From Hoyosella levis (lineage in GTDB: Bacteria; Actinomycetota; Actinomycetes; Mycobacteriales; Mycobacteriaceae), in NCBI RefSeq assembly GCF_026008515.1, contig NZ_BQYM01000004.1, positions 62,001 through 126,000 on the forward strand: DNA of 64,000 nucleotides, written 5' to 3'. Position 1 is the stretch's first letter. Each line of letters starts with the position of its first letter. A program made the position numbers and the translations under genes. This document shows, one piece after another, positions 34,456-41,893 of the stretch. Below the pieces are notes generated by a model. It saw only the letters and a program-made list of their open reading frames with translations, did not search any database and had not been told where the DNA came from.

Positions 34456-35100
34456 ATGGGGGAAACAATCAACACCGTAGGGGCGCGCGCAAACTCCGGG
34501 GGATTAGACGGTTTTGCGGTCGGTGAGCGTGCCATTTCAATAAGAGCGATGGAACCGACGCGCTTGACACGGGAAGAGCGTGAGCACCGCTACAAGCGCT
34601 ATCCGGATATCGCGCCAGGCTCGTACGAGCTTGTCACCAGCCTGCATGCGGTATGCGTGCCGCACGGGCAATCGTCATCGCGGAGCCATGAGTTCGTGGT
34701 CGAGTCCTATCCTCGGCCAAGCTTCGGGATCTGGGAGATCCCTTTCCGCACTGTTCTTCACCGAGCGGAGCAGCGGATGCGCGGGAAGGCTTGGCTCCAT
34801 GCGGATTTCGCGATGTGCGATCGTTGTCTCCAGCGCTTGCATTTCTACTACTGGCGAGCCGTTGCGTTCGTCCTGCTGGGGATCGCGTCATTGTTCGCGT
34901 TCTGGATCGGCGCAGGCATGCCCGATACTCCGCGGATCTTCATGCTTCCCCTGTTCGCGGGGATCCTGCTTATCTGGGGCGGAATTATATCGCTGCGATC
35001 AGCGCGGGCGAAGAACCTGTTCGGGGCTAGGCTCCGCGTGGATGGTTCGGCGCTTGCCCTGGAGAAGCCCCACGCCGCCTTTGTCGCAGCTTTGCACTAG
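34456..35100 (+). CDS. Two-helix membrane protein of unknown function
   Basis: 214 residues; the start is uncertain (ATG at 34456, or ATG at 34549 where TRLTREEREHRYKRY begins, giving 183 residues). A soluble N-terminal part contains CVPHG and a MCDRCLQRLHFYY segment (CxxC just before the membrane), then two helices (about 133-152 and 160-180) and a cytoplasmic tail. The CxxC could bind metal or form a disulfide. I do not recognise the family. Lower GC than the core genes. Confidence 0.6.
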   Translation: MGETINTVGARANSGGLDGFAVGERAISIRAMEPTRLTREEREHRYKRYPDIAPGSYELVTSLHAVCVPHGQSSSRSHEFVVESYPRPSFGIWEIPFRTVLHRAEQRMRGKAWLHADFAMCDRCLQRLHFYYWRAVAFVLLGIASLFAFWIGAGMPDTPRIFMLPLFAGILLIWGGIISLRSARAKNLFGARLRVDGSALALEKPHAAFVAALH

Positions 35101-35106
35101 TCCCCA

Positions 35107-35397
35107 GTGCGCTCGATACCGCGCCGCAGGACGCCCTTCGGCACGCGCGGCAACCCCGTCCCGCTTGGAACCTCCGTCGAGCTGGGTCCCAACTGGCAGG
35201 TCAACGTTGTATCGGTCACCCCGGGTACGACGCCCCAGGTGCTCGTGCAGAACCAGTTCAACGAGCAGTTCCCGGGCGCCACGCGCGAGGCCAACCAGTG
35301 CTGGTCCGTGCCATCCGAGGCCGTGGCAGGCGGAGTGATCCTCATCGAGGAGAGCCTCAGCTTCGAGGACACCCGCGTGTTCTTCCAGGGCGGATAG
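35107..35397 (+). pseudogene. Internally deleted remnant of a DUF4352-like lipoprotein gene
   Basis: The 96-codon frame has PVPLGTSVELGPNWQVNVVS, which matches the first strands of DUF4352/Telokin-like exported proteins, but jumps from QNQFNEQFPGATREAN directly to CWSVPSEAVAGG and EESLSFEDTRVFF, which are the last strands. About 60-90 residues of the core are missing, and there is no signal peptide or lipobox. I judge it a decayed, in-frame-deleted copy. It starts 6 bases past the preceding gene. Confidence 0.6.
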
Positions 35398-35448
35398 CGG
35401 GGCCTGGCCGGGTTGACACCCGCCGGTTGTGTGCGGGCGCCACCCACC

Positions 35449-35510
35449 GGTTGTGTGCGGTTTTGCACCCTAGATCGCTTGGTGGAGGGGGCATTCGGTA
35501 ACACTTCCGG
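35449..35510. repeat. Long intergenic palindrome, family G copy 3 with duplicated left arm
   Basis: Arms as in copy 2 (CGGTTGTGTGCGGTTTTGCA and GGTAACACTTCC), with GGGGGC in place of GGGTGC in the right arm. Directly upstream, 35419-35440 repeats the first part of the left arm (CACCCGCCGGTTGTGTGCGG), giving a tandem duplication. Lies between convergent genes. Confidence 0.8.
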
Positions 35511-35571
35511 GGCCTAGGTCCAGGGGCCGGGGTCCGGCGCCGAGGCCGAAGCACCCAGCCCAGAACCAAAA

Positions 35572-35602
35572 CTGGCCCGCCCCCCAATCGGAGGCGGGCC
35601 AG
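35572..35602 (-). terminator. Hairpin after the VanW gene
   Basis: CTGGCCCGCC pairs perfectly with GGCGGGCCAG around an 11-base loop, 13 bases beyond the stop codon of the VanW gene on the minus strand. Confidence 0.7.
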
Positions 35603-35614
35603 CTCGCGCCGAAA

Positions 35615-36532
35615 CTAGCGGCAGTAGACGGTGGGCAGCGCGTCGTAGACGACGGTGCGGGTGTTGCGAGAGATCTCGGCACCCGTGCTGGCGTTGCGAA
35701 TGATGCGCGTGTCACTGGTGGTGAAGCCGGGCGCTCCAGTAGTGGGGATGCAGTCCGGGCCGGCGTTCAGGGTGATGGTTCCCGGCTGGGTGTAGTTCCA
35801 GCGGCCGCCATTGACCGATTCGACGTTGACGGTCTTGGTGCCCACGATGCGGACGGTGACGGAGTTGCCATTGGCCCACGACTCGATGCGCACGCTGTTG
35901 GGCGAGGTGTTGCGGAACTTCACGTCGAGCACGCCCTGCCAGACCGTGGCCTCGCGACCGGCCGGGTAGCGCGAGATGTAGTAGGAGTGCTCGTGATGCT
36001 CCACGTCCTGCATGCCCGCGAAGTACGAAGCATTGAACAAGGTGGTGGCGAACTGGGAGATGCCGCCGCCGATGGCCTTGCCCGGGCGACCGTTGGAGAT
36101 CACGCCGGCTTCGATGTAGCCCTGCGCGGTTCCGCGCGGGCCGGTGTAGCCGTTGAGCGAGAAGACCGCGCCCGGTGCCACGACAGCACCGTTGACCTGC
36201 TCGGCGACGCGACGGATGTTCACGCCCGAATCGGCCGCGAAGCCACTGGTGGTGAACTCGCCGATCACCTGGTTGGTCTGCGGCGTGGCGAGGGGTGGCT
36301 GCGGCGCGGCGGGCGCGGGCGGCGCGGGAGGAGCCTGGGGCGCGGGCGGGAGGATGCCCTCGGAACCGTTGGGCGGCATCGGGATCTCGGGCAGCTCCAC
36401 GACGGGCGCGGGGCCCGGCAGGTTCAACGAATCCCACAGATCACCCAGCGGATCAGCCGCGGCCGGGGCAGCCCCAGCAAGAACAAGCGCAACCCCAGCA
36501 CCTGCTGCGGACAACTTTCCCAACAACCGCAT
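35615..36532 (-). CDS. Secreted VanW family protein
   Basis: 305 residues. Signal peptide 1-27 (cleavage after AAPAAA), then a Pro/Ala-rich linker (about 40-85). The VanW domain follows: NIRRVAEQVNGAVVAPGAVFSLN, GYIEAGVISNG, GGGISQFATTLFNA and the HHEHSYYI segment. Known members are exported and of unclear biochemical function, some associated with vancomycin-resistance clusters or the cell wall. The C-terminal 100 residues form a beta-rich extension. Four Cys are absent except for two near the end (DCIPTT, VYCR), perhaps one disulfide. Confidence 0.85.
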   Translation of the reverse strand: MRLLGKLSAAGAGVALVLAGAAPAAADPLGDLWDSLNLPGPAPVVELPEIPMPPNGSEGILPPAPQAPPAPPAPAAPQPPLATPQTNQVIGEFTTSGFAADSGVNIRRVAEQVNGAVVAPGAVFSLNGYTGPRGTAQGYIEAGVISNGRPGKAIGGGISQFATTLFNASYFAGMQDVEHHEHSYYISRYPAGREATVWQGVLDVKFRNTSPNSVRIESWANGNSVTVRIVGTKTVNVESVNGGRWNYTQPGTITLNAGPDCIPTTGAPGFTTSDTRIIRNASTGAEISRNTRTVVYDALPTVYCR

Positions 36533-36729
36533 TTCTACTCCTCAACCGAATCGCTTATTTCCTCAACATAGTGCATCCCCGACCAAAGCCGCATGTCGAG
36601 GTGCTGCAGCGGAGGGTTGGGCGCGGCGCGGAGGCGCACTGTGCCGAGCGCGCGGGGCGAAGGCGATTGGCTCGCAGGAGCACTCGGCCCCGCCGCCGTT
36701 GTCCGGCCCGCCCCGGTCTCGCCTGGGGA

Positions 36730-36768
36730 GTGGAAACTTCTCCCCCGTGCATCGGGAGAAGTTTCCAC
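36730..36768. repeat. Long intergenic palindrome, family D copy 2
   Basis: GTGGAAACTTCTCCC pairs perfectly over 15 bases with GGGAGAAGTTTCCAC around a 9-base loop. Compensatory change relative to other copies (TTCTCCC against TTTTCCC) is present in both arms, so base pairing is maintained. Confidence 0.8.
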
Positions 36769-36812
36769 CAGCGCGGCGGCGGCGCGACCCGCACCACGCG
36801 ATGACAACTTTT

Positions 36813-36842
36813 CTTGACATTCGGTGTCAAGTTATCTTTACT
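36813..36842 (+). promoter_or_regulatory. Leaderless promoter with embedded operator for the HTH gene
   Basis: A -35 TTGACA (36814-36819), 17-base spacer and TTTACT (36837-36842) place transcription start at or next to the GTG at 36849. The -35 lies inside a perfect inverted repeat CTTGACA-TTCGG-TGTCAAG (36813-36831), which is positioned to let a repressor block the promoter. Confidence 0.65.
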
Positions 36843-36848
36843 CAAGAT

Positions 36849-37073
36849 GTGCCTCGCGAATCACACCCCACCGCCGTGCGGGACCATCGCGTCGCCGCAG
36901 GAATCACCCAGGCCGACCTGGCCCACGCATGCGGCACGAGCCGCCAGACGATCGTCTCGATCGAAGGCGGGCAGTACAGCCCCAGCGTATGGCTGGCCCT
37001 GCGGATCGCGAGGGCCCTGCACGCCGAGTTGGAAGCACTGTTCCCACTCCCCACCATCGAGGAAGCCCCATGA
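36849..37073 (+). CDS. Small XRE-family HTH regulator
   Basis: 74 residues from a GTG at 36849 (leaderless). Almost the whole protein is one Cro/CI-type HTH: VRDHRVAAGITQADLAHACG, then SRQTIVSIEGGQYSPSVWLALRIARAL, and LFPLPT. This is the short YozG-like type often paired with a membrane protein. The stop overlaps the next gene by ATGA. A palindrome over its own -35 suggests self-repression. Confidence 0.85.
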   Translation: MPRESHPTAVRDHRVAAGITQADLAHACGTSRQTIVSIEGGQYSPSVWLALRIARALHAELEALFPLPTIEEAP

Positions 37074-37549
37074 GCGACACACTCTTCATCCGCGCCATGC
37101 ACGCCATCGGCGACTTCGAGAGCCCCTTCTACAGCGAGGAGCGCGACCGCGATGTGTGGAACGAGGCCTCGGCCGCGGGCTTCCAGCTCATGCTGTGGGC
37201 TGGCCTCATCGCTGCCCTCATCCTCCCCTGGATCGCGGGCAGCGCCGGGACCTGGTTCGCGATGGGCATCCTCGTCGTCGTGGGCGCGGTGTCCTGGTGC
37301 ACCATGCTGTACGCGAGCGCCTTGCATGTCGACCCGATGGAACGCACCCGCCTCGGCGCCCGCGCAATCCTCGCTTTCACGCTGGTCATCGCCGCGATCA
37401 TCAGCATCGCCTTCCAGCTACGCAGCACCTACGACAACTCCAGAGGCATGATCGGCGGCCTGGCCGATGGCTTCCTCATCGGCGCGGTCCTCGGCGCTAT
37501 CGGCGGGGCCATCGCCCTCACGGTCGTGCGCAAGCGCAGCCGCGGCTAG
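37070..37549 (+). CDS. Four-helix membrane protein paired with the HTH regulator
   Basis: 159 residues from the ATG at 37070, overlapping the HTH stop. A 40-residue soluble N-terminus with FESPFYSEERDRDVWNE is followed by four hydrophobic segments (about 41-60, 63-82, 101-119, 130-152) and a basic end VRKRSRG. HTH/membrane pairs of this layout are frequent in actinobacteria and firmicutes; function is unknown, and sensing or sequestration of the HTH protein is a possibility. Confidence 0.7.
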   Translation: MSDTLFIRAMHAIGDFESPFYSEERDRDVWNEASAAGFQLMLWAGLIAALILPWIAGSAGTWFAMGILVVVGAVSWCTMLYASALHVDPMERTRLGARAILAFTLVIAAIISIAFQLRSTYDNSRGMIGGLADGFLIGAVLGAIGGAIALTVVRKRSRG

Positions 37550-37564
37550 AGCGCCTCGGCTCTA

Positions 37565-37628
37565 CCGGTTGTGTGCGGTTCTGCACCCTGACGCGGCTTC
37601 GGAGGGGTGCAAAAGGCAACACTTCCGG
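37565..37628. repeat. Long intergenic palindrome, family G copy 4
   Basis: CCGGTTGTGTGCGGTTCTGC and on to CACCCT pair with GGGTGCAAAAGGCAACACTT CCGG-type right arm. It lies between convergent genes and is directly followed by a 20-base tandem repeat. Confidence 0.8.
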
Positions 37629-37698
37629 CGCCAAACCCGGCGCCAATCCCCGCGACCCGGCGCCAAACCCCGCGACCCGGCGCCAAACCCCGCGCCAA
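37625..37698. repeat. 20-base tandem repeat next to family G copy 4
   Basis: Three to four copies of a unit close to CGGCGCCAAACCCCGCGACC, the second and third identical except at the last unit's end. It abuts the palindrome's right arm. Confidence 0.75.
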
Positions 37699-37718
37699 AA
37701 ACCGAGACCCCGAGCCCC

Positions 37719-38447
37719 CTAGTCGCCGGTGAAGTTGGGGCGGCGGCCTTCCTTGCGTGCCTGGCGAGCCTCGGCGACGTCGGAGCTGGTCCACGCGGCA
37801 CGGTGGGCGGCCTGCTGCTCGGCGGTGGGCTCGCTCTGCGGCGTGTGGTTGAACACGAGCTTGAGGTGTCGGATGGTAAGCGGCGCGAGCTGGGCGAGCT
37901 CGGCGGCCCATTGCTGCGCGGCGGCGAGATCACCGTGGCGGTTGGCGAGTCCGCACTGGAGCGCCCGATCGAGGGGCAGCGGCTCGGCGCCCATGAGCAT
38001 GGCGCGCGCGGTGGATCCGCCCGCGAGCTCGCTGAGCCGGTTGATGGTCCAGTTGTCCATGGCGAGGCCGAGCTTGGCGATGGGCACCATGAAGTAGGCA
38101 TCCTCGGCGACCACACGGAGGTCTGCCACGACCGCGAGTTGCACGCCAGCGCCGATGGCAGGCCCGTTGACGGCTGCGATGACAGGAAGAGGGGTGTGCT
38201 GGAGGGCGTGCAGCATCGCGTAGAGGGAGCCGATGAAGTCGCGGTCATAGGCGGCGCTGCCGAGGTCCGCTCCAGCACAGAAGGCGGCGCCGCGCCCGGT
38301 GAGGACGATGGCTCGGGCTCCGGTCTCCTCGGCCTCGCGCACCATCTCGGTGATGCCGGTGCAGATGGTGGTGTTGAGCGCGTTGCGGCGGTCCTCGCGC
38401 TGCAGCTCAATGGTCACGACGTCCTGGTCACGACTGATCCCGAGCAT
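37719..38447 (-). CDS. echA6: Enoyl-CoA hydratase/isomerase family protein (EchA6-like)
   Basis: 242 residues. Crotonase fold marks: LNTTICTGIT, oxyanion segment AFCAGADL near residues 55-62, and NGPAIGAGVQLAVVADLRV. The usual catalytic glutamates of hydratases are not obvious in the IGAGVQL and VPIAKLGL loops, in keeping with EchA6 of M. tuberculosis, which is reported to bind rather than hydrate acyl-CoA and to feed mycolic-acid synthesis. Neighbourhood (Rv0906-like, accD3) matches echA6. Hydratase activity should not be assumed. Confidence 0.85.
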   Translation of the reverse strand: MLGISRDQDVVTIELQREDRRNALNTTICTGITEMVREAEETGARAIVLTGRGAAFCAGADLGSAAYDRDFIGSLYAMLHALQHTPLPVIAAVNGPAIGAGVQLAVVADLRVVAEDAYFMVPIAKLGLAMDNWTINRLSELAGGSTARAMLMGAEPLPLDRALQCGLANRHGDLAAAQQWAAELAQLAPLTIRHLKLVFNHTPQSEPTAEQQAAHRAAWTSSDVAEARQARKEGRRPNFTGD

Positions 38448-38523
38448 TCCTACCTCGATCTGTTATGTTCGCGGGCCCTGTTCCTTGAACCCTACTGCGG
38501 TCGCCTGCCCGGGACACGACGCA

Positions 38524-38550
38524 GCCCCCGGTCCGAGTGGTGCCGGGGGC
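38524..38550 (-). terminator. Hairpin after the aldo/keto reductase gene
   Basis: GCCCCCGG (38524-38531) pairs with CCGGGGGC (38543-38550) around an 11-base loop. It lies beyond the 15-base tandem repeat that contains the stop codon. Confidence 0.5.
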
Positions 38551-38573
38551 CGCGGGCGAGAACGAGGAAGCTA

Positions 38574-38612
38574 GGCCGCTAGTACCTGGGCCGCTAGTAC
38601 CTGGGCCGCTAG
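38574..38612. repeat. 15-base tandem repeat at the end of the aldo/keto reductase gene
   Basis: GGCCGCTAGTACCTG occurs twice plus a partial third copy; the TAG stop codon of the reductase gene is inside the first-read unit on the minus strand, so further units repeat stop codons. Confidence 0.7.
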
Positions 38613-39430
38613 AACCGGTCGGGGTCGGGACCGATGCGGCCGTCCGCGACGTCGAGGGCAGTGATGCGGTCGAGCTGCTCGTCGGTGAGCTCGAACCCGA
38701 AGATGTCGAAGTTCTCCTTGATGCGTCCGGGGGTGACGGACTTGGGAATAACGACGTTGCCGAGCTGGAGGTGCCAGCGCAGGATCACCTGCGCGACAGT
38801 GGCCCCGGTCTCGGTGGCGATCTCGGTGAGCACGGGGTCCTGGAGGATCTGCCCCTGCCCAAGGGGGCTCCATGCCTCGGTGGCGATGCCGTGGCGGGAG
38901 TGGAACTCGCGCAGCTCGGGCTGCGAGAACCGGGGGTGCAGCTCGATCTGGTTGATGACGGGCACTTCGCCGGTGGCCTCGATGAGCTGCTCGAGGTGGG
39001 GGACCTGGAAGTTGGAGACGCCGACGGACCGCACCTTGCCGTCAGCCTTGAGCTGCTGGAGCGCGGCGAACGTCTCGGTGTAGAGCCCCTCGGATGGCTT
39101 GGGCCAGTGAATGAGGTAGAGGTCGATGTGGTCGAGGCCAAGCCGGACGAGGCTGTCGTCGAAGGCACGGAGGGCACGGTCGCGGCCCTGGTCGTCGTTC
39201 CACAGCTTGGTGGTGACGTAGATCTGGTCGCGGGGGATGCCGGATTCGCGGATCGCCTGGCCGGTGCCGGCCTCGTTGTCGTAGATGCGGGCGGTATCGA
39301 TGTGGCGGTAGCCGATGTCGAGCGCCGTCGTCACGGCCTCGTTGGCCTGGTTGTCGGGTACCTGCCAGACGCCGTAGCCGAGCTGGGGGATGGTGTTGCC
39401 ATCATGGAGTCGCACGTTGGGAACAGTCAC
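38609..39430 (-). CDS. Aldo/keto reductase
   Basis: 273 residues from a GTG at 39430. Complete catalytic tetrad for the NADPH-dependent TIM-barrel family: Asp and Tyr in IDTARIYDNE (about 45-54), Lys in VTTKLW (about 76) and His in LIHWP (about 109). The phosphate-binding VVIPKSVTPGRIKEN near 225 is the NADPH motif. It reduces aldehydes or ketones such as methylglyoxal or 2,5-diketogluconate; substrate not readable. Confidence 0.9.
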   Translation of the reverse strand: MTVPNVRLHDGNTIPQLGYGVWQVPDNQANEAVTTALDIGYRHIDTARIYDNEAGTGQAIRESGIPRDQIYVTTKLWNDDQGRDRALRAFDDSLVRLGLDHIDLYLIHWPKPSEGLYTETFAALQQLKADGKVRSVGVSNFQVPHLEQLIEATGEVPVINQIELHPRFSQPELREFHSRHGIATEAWSPLGQGQILQDPVLTEIATETGATVAQVILRWHLQLGNVVIPKSVTPGRIKENFDIFGFELTDEQLDRITALDVADGRIGPDPDRF

Positions 39431-39576
39431 GGCACTGTCAACGCTCGCTGCCGGCTGGGGATTCCACCTCGGGCGCGATCGCCCGAAGGATCCTGTTTCG
39501 TCCGCTCGCGCTGGGGCATTGGCGGTAGCGTGGCGGGCATGGAACCGATGCCGGTCGGCCCAGGGAGCGTATTCCG

Positions 39577-41079
39577 ATGCCTACTGTGACCACGTCCGCG
39601 CAACTATGCGACAACGTCCTCGACGCTGGATCGCTCGTGTCCTGGGATACCGAGCCTGTGCGGGTCGCCATGTCCGAGCAGTACCAGGCTGATCTGGACG
39701 CGGCGCGGGAGAAGTCCGGCCTCGATGAGTCCGTGGTGACGGGCGAGGGACGCATCCGTGGACGCCGTGTCGCGGTGATCGCGTGCGAGTTCGGGTTCCT
39801 CGCCGGCTCGGTGGGCGTGGCCGCGGCGGAGCGGATCGTCTCGGCCATCGAGCGGGCCACGGCGGAACGCTTGCCCCTGCTCGCCTCCCCCACCTCCGGC
39901 GGCACCCGCATGCAGGAAGGCACCGTCGCCTTCCTGCAGATGGTGAAGATCGCCGCGGCCATCAAGATCCACAAGGAAGCGCGCCTGCCCTATCTGGTGT
40001 ACCTGCGGCATCCCACTACCGGCGGAGTGTTCGCGTCGTGGGGATCCCTCGGCCATGTGACGGTCGCCGAGCCGGGCGCGCTCGTGGGCTTCCTTGGCCC
40101 GCGCGTGTATGAATCGCTGCACGGGGCCAGCTTCCCCGAGGGCGTGCAGACCTCGGAGAACCTGTACCAGCGCGGCGTCATCGACGGCGTGGTGCCCGTG
40201 CGCTGGCTGCGCCCCATCCTCGATCGGGTGCTGCGCGTGGTCGGGGGCACTCCCAAGCTGCCGGACCGGTTCGAGCCAGCACCATTGGTCGATGAGCTGC
40301 CCGACATTCCCGCCTGGGAGTCGGTGCTCGCCTCCCGCAGCCCCATCCGGCCGGGCGCGCGCAGCGTCCTCCGGCACGGCGCCACCACCCTGACACCGTT
40401 GAGCGGCACGGGGCAGGGCGAATCGGATCGCTCCATGCTGCTGTACCTGGCACGCCTCTCCGGCACCCCCTGCGTGGTGCTGGCGCAGGACCGCGCCGTC
40501 TCCGCGGACAGCGATGCGTTCGGCCCGGCGGCGTTGCGGGAGGCGCGCCGCGGCATGAGGCTCGCCGAGGAGCTGCACCTGCCACTGGTCCTGATCATCG
40601 ACACCATGGGTGCTGCCCTGTCCAAGGACGCCGAGGAGCGTGGTCTTGCCGGGGAGATCGCCCGCTGCCTCGCTGAGCTAGTCACGCTGCGCTGCCCCAC
40701 CGTCTCCGTGCTGCTCGGCCAGGGAACCGGCGGCGGCGCGCTCGCCATGCTGCCCGCCGACCGGGTGCTCTGCGCGCTCAACGGCTGGCTCGCGCCACTT
40801 CCCCCGGAAGGAGCCAGCGCGATCGTGTACCGCAGCACCGGCCGCGCCGCGGACATCGCCGCGCAGCAAGGCATCCGCTCGCGGGACCTGCTGCACGCCG
40901 GAATCGTCGACGCGATCATCCCGGAGAACCCCGATGCCGCGCAGGAACCCATCCCGTTCAGCCAGCGCGTCGCCGCTGCCATCGCTCGCGAGATCCGCTC
41001 CCTCGCCCTGAAGCTACCGCAGCAGCGCCACGCCGCGCGCTTGCGCCGCTACCGCGAGTTCGGGCTCCCACCCCGCTGA
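39577..41079 (+). CDS. accD3: Acetyl/propionyl-CoA carboxylase carboxyltransferase, AccD3-like
   Basis: 500 residues. Two crotonase-like halves: the N-terminal half has LASPTSGGTRMQEG and GGVFASWGSLGHV (beta-type), the C-terminal half LVLIIDTMGAALSK and VLLGQGTGGGALAMLPADRVL (alpha-type), i.e. fused carboxyltransferase subunits. In mycobacteria AccD3 is one of several paralogues; its acyl-CoA substrate is not fully settled. No biotin carrier gene is adjacent. It is divergent from the reductase and 80 bases upstream of prrA, as in mycobacterial genomes. Confidence 0.87.
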   Translation: MPTVTTSAQLCDNVLDAGSLVSWDTEPVRVAMSEQYQADLDAAREKSGLDESVVTGEGRIRGRRVAVIACEFGFLAGSVGVAAAERIVSAIERATAERLPLLASPTSGGTRMQEGTVAFLQMVKIAAAIKIHKEARLPYLVYLRHPTTGGVFASWGSLGHVTVAEPGALVGFLGPRVYESLHGASFPEGVQTSENLYQRGVIDGVVPVRWLRPILDRVLRVVGGTPKLPDRFEPAPLVDELPDIPAWESVLASRSPIRPGARSVLRHGATTLTPLSGTGQGESDRSMLLYLARLSGTPCVVLAQDRAVSADSDAFGPAALREARRGMRLAEELHLPLVLIIDTMGAALSKDAEERGLAGEIARCLAELVTLRCPTVSVLLGQGTGGGALAMLPADRVLCALNGWLAPLPPEGASAIVYRSTGRAADIAAQQGIRSRDLLHAGIVDAIIPENPDAAQEPIPFSQRVAAAIAREIRSLALKLPQQRHAARLRRYREFGLPPR

Positions 41080-41160
41080 GCCGGCCAAGCACGTGGCCAA
41101 CGGCGATCAGCCACATCACGCGCACTGTAAGAATCGTGCGAAAACTGGCACTATGACGAC

Positions 41161-41853
41161 ATGCCCGAGTCCGCGCTGGTGCTGATCGTCGATGACGACG
41201 CCGAGATCCTCGCTTCCCTCGAACGTGGCCTGCGCTTGTCCGGGTTCAACACCACCACCGCCGAGGATGGCGAGGTGGCGCTGCGCCGCATCCGCGAGTA
41301 CCAGCCCGACGCGGTGATCCTCGACGTGACCATGCCCCGGCTCGATGGGGTCAGTGTGGTCACCGCGCTGCGCGCCATGGGCAGCGACGTGCCGATCTGC
41401 GTGCTCAGTGCCCGCAGCTCCGTCGATGACCGGATCGCTGGGCTCGAGGCCGGCGCCGACGATTACCTCACCAAGCCGTTCGCGCTCGGCGAGCTCGTCG
41501 CGCGCGTGCGCGCCATGCTGCGGCGCCGCACCGACTCGCCTGCCGCGCCCCGAGAGACCCTCGCCGCTGGCCCCATCACCATTGATGTCACCGCCCGGCG
41601 GGCCACGAGCAATGATCGCGAGCTCGACCTCACCAAGCGGGAGTTCGAGCTGCTCACCACGCTCGTCCAGCACAAGGATGCGGTACTGTCGCGCAAGCAG
41701 CTGCTCGAGATCGTGTGGGGGTACGACTTCACCGCCGACACCAACGTCGTCGATGTGTTCGTTGGGTATCTCCGCAAGAAGCTCGAGACCGACGGCACGC
41801 CACGCATGCTGCACACCGTGCGCGGAATCGGATTCATCCTCCGCACCGAATGA
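41161..41853 (+). CDS. prrA: Response regulator PrrA
   Basis: 230 residues, OmpR/PhoB class. Receiver: acidic VDDDAE, phospho-acceptor Asp55 in VILDVTMP, Thr/Ser in VLSARSS and Lys in LTKPF. The winged-helix output domain spans about 130-228 ([17 protein letters not shown] and the [13 protein letters not shown] recognition region, VRGIGFILR end). It is followed 40 bases later by prrB. In M. tuberculosis PrrAB is essential and linked to nitrogen, ammonium and adaptation responses; the target genes here are unknown. Confidence 0.93.
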   Translation: MPESALVLIVDDDAEILASLERGLRLSGFNTTTAEDGEVALRRIREYQPDAVILDVTMPRLDGVSVVTALRAMGSDVPICVLSARSSVDDRIAGLEAGADDYLTKPFALGELVARVRAMLRRRTDSPAAPRETLAAGPITIDVTARRATSNDRELDLTKREFELLTTLVQHKDAVLSRKQLLEIVWGYDFTADTNVVDVFVGYLRKKLETDGTPRMLHTVRGIGFILRTE

Positions 41854-41893
41854 GCAGATTCTCGACTACCACCGATCCCTAGGGCCCGCATCC

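Larger units (their letters stand above)
36533..36848. other. Divergent intergenic region with palindrome and promoter
   Basis: Holds family D copy 2 (36730-36768) and the HTH promoter (36813-36842). The rest is GC-rich without recognisable genes. Confidence 0.5.

Noticed and set aside
36535-36845. Several overlapping frames across the family D palindrome region
   Set aside because: They exist in all frames because of GC bias; none has a start signal or domain.
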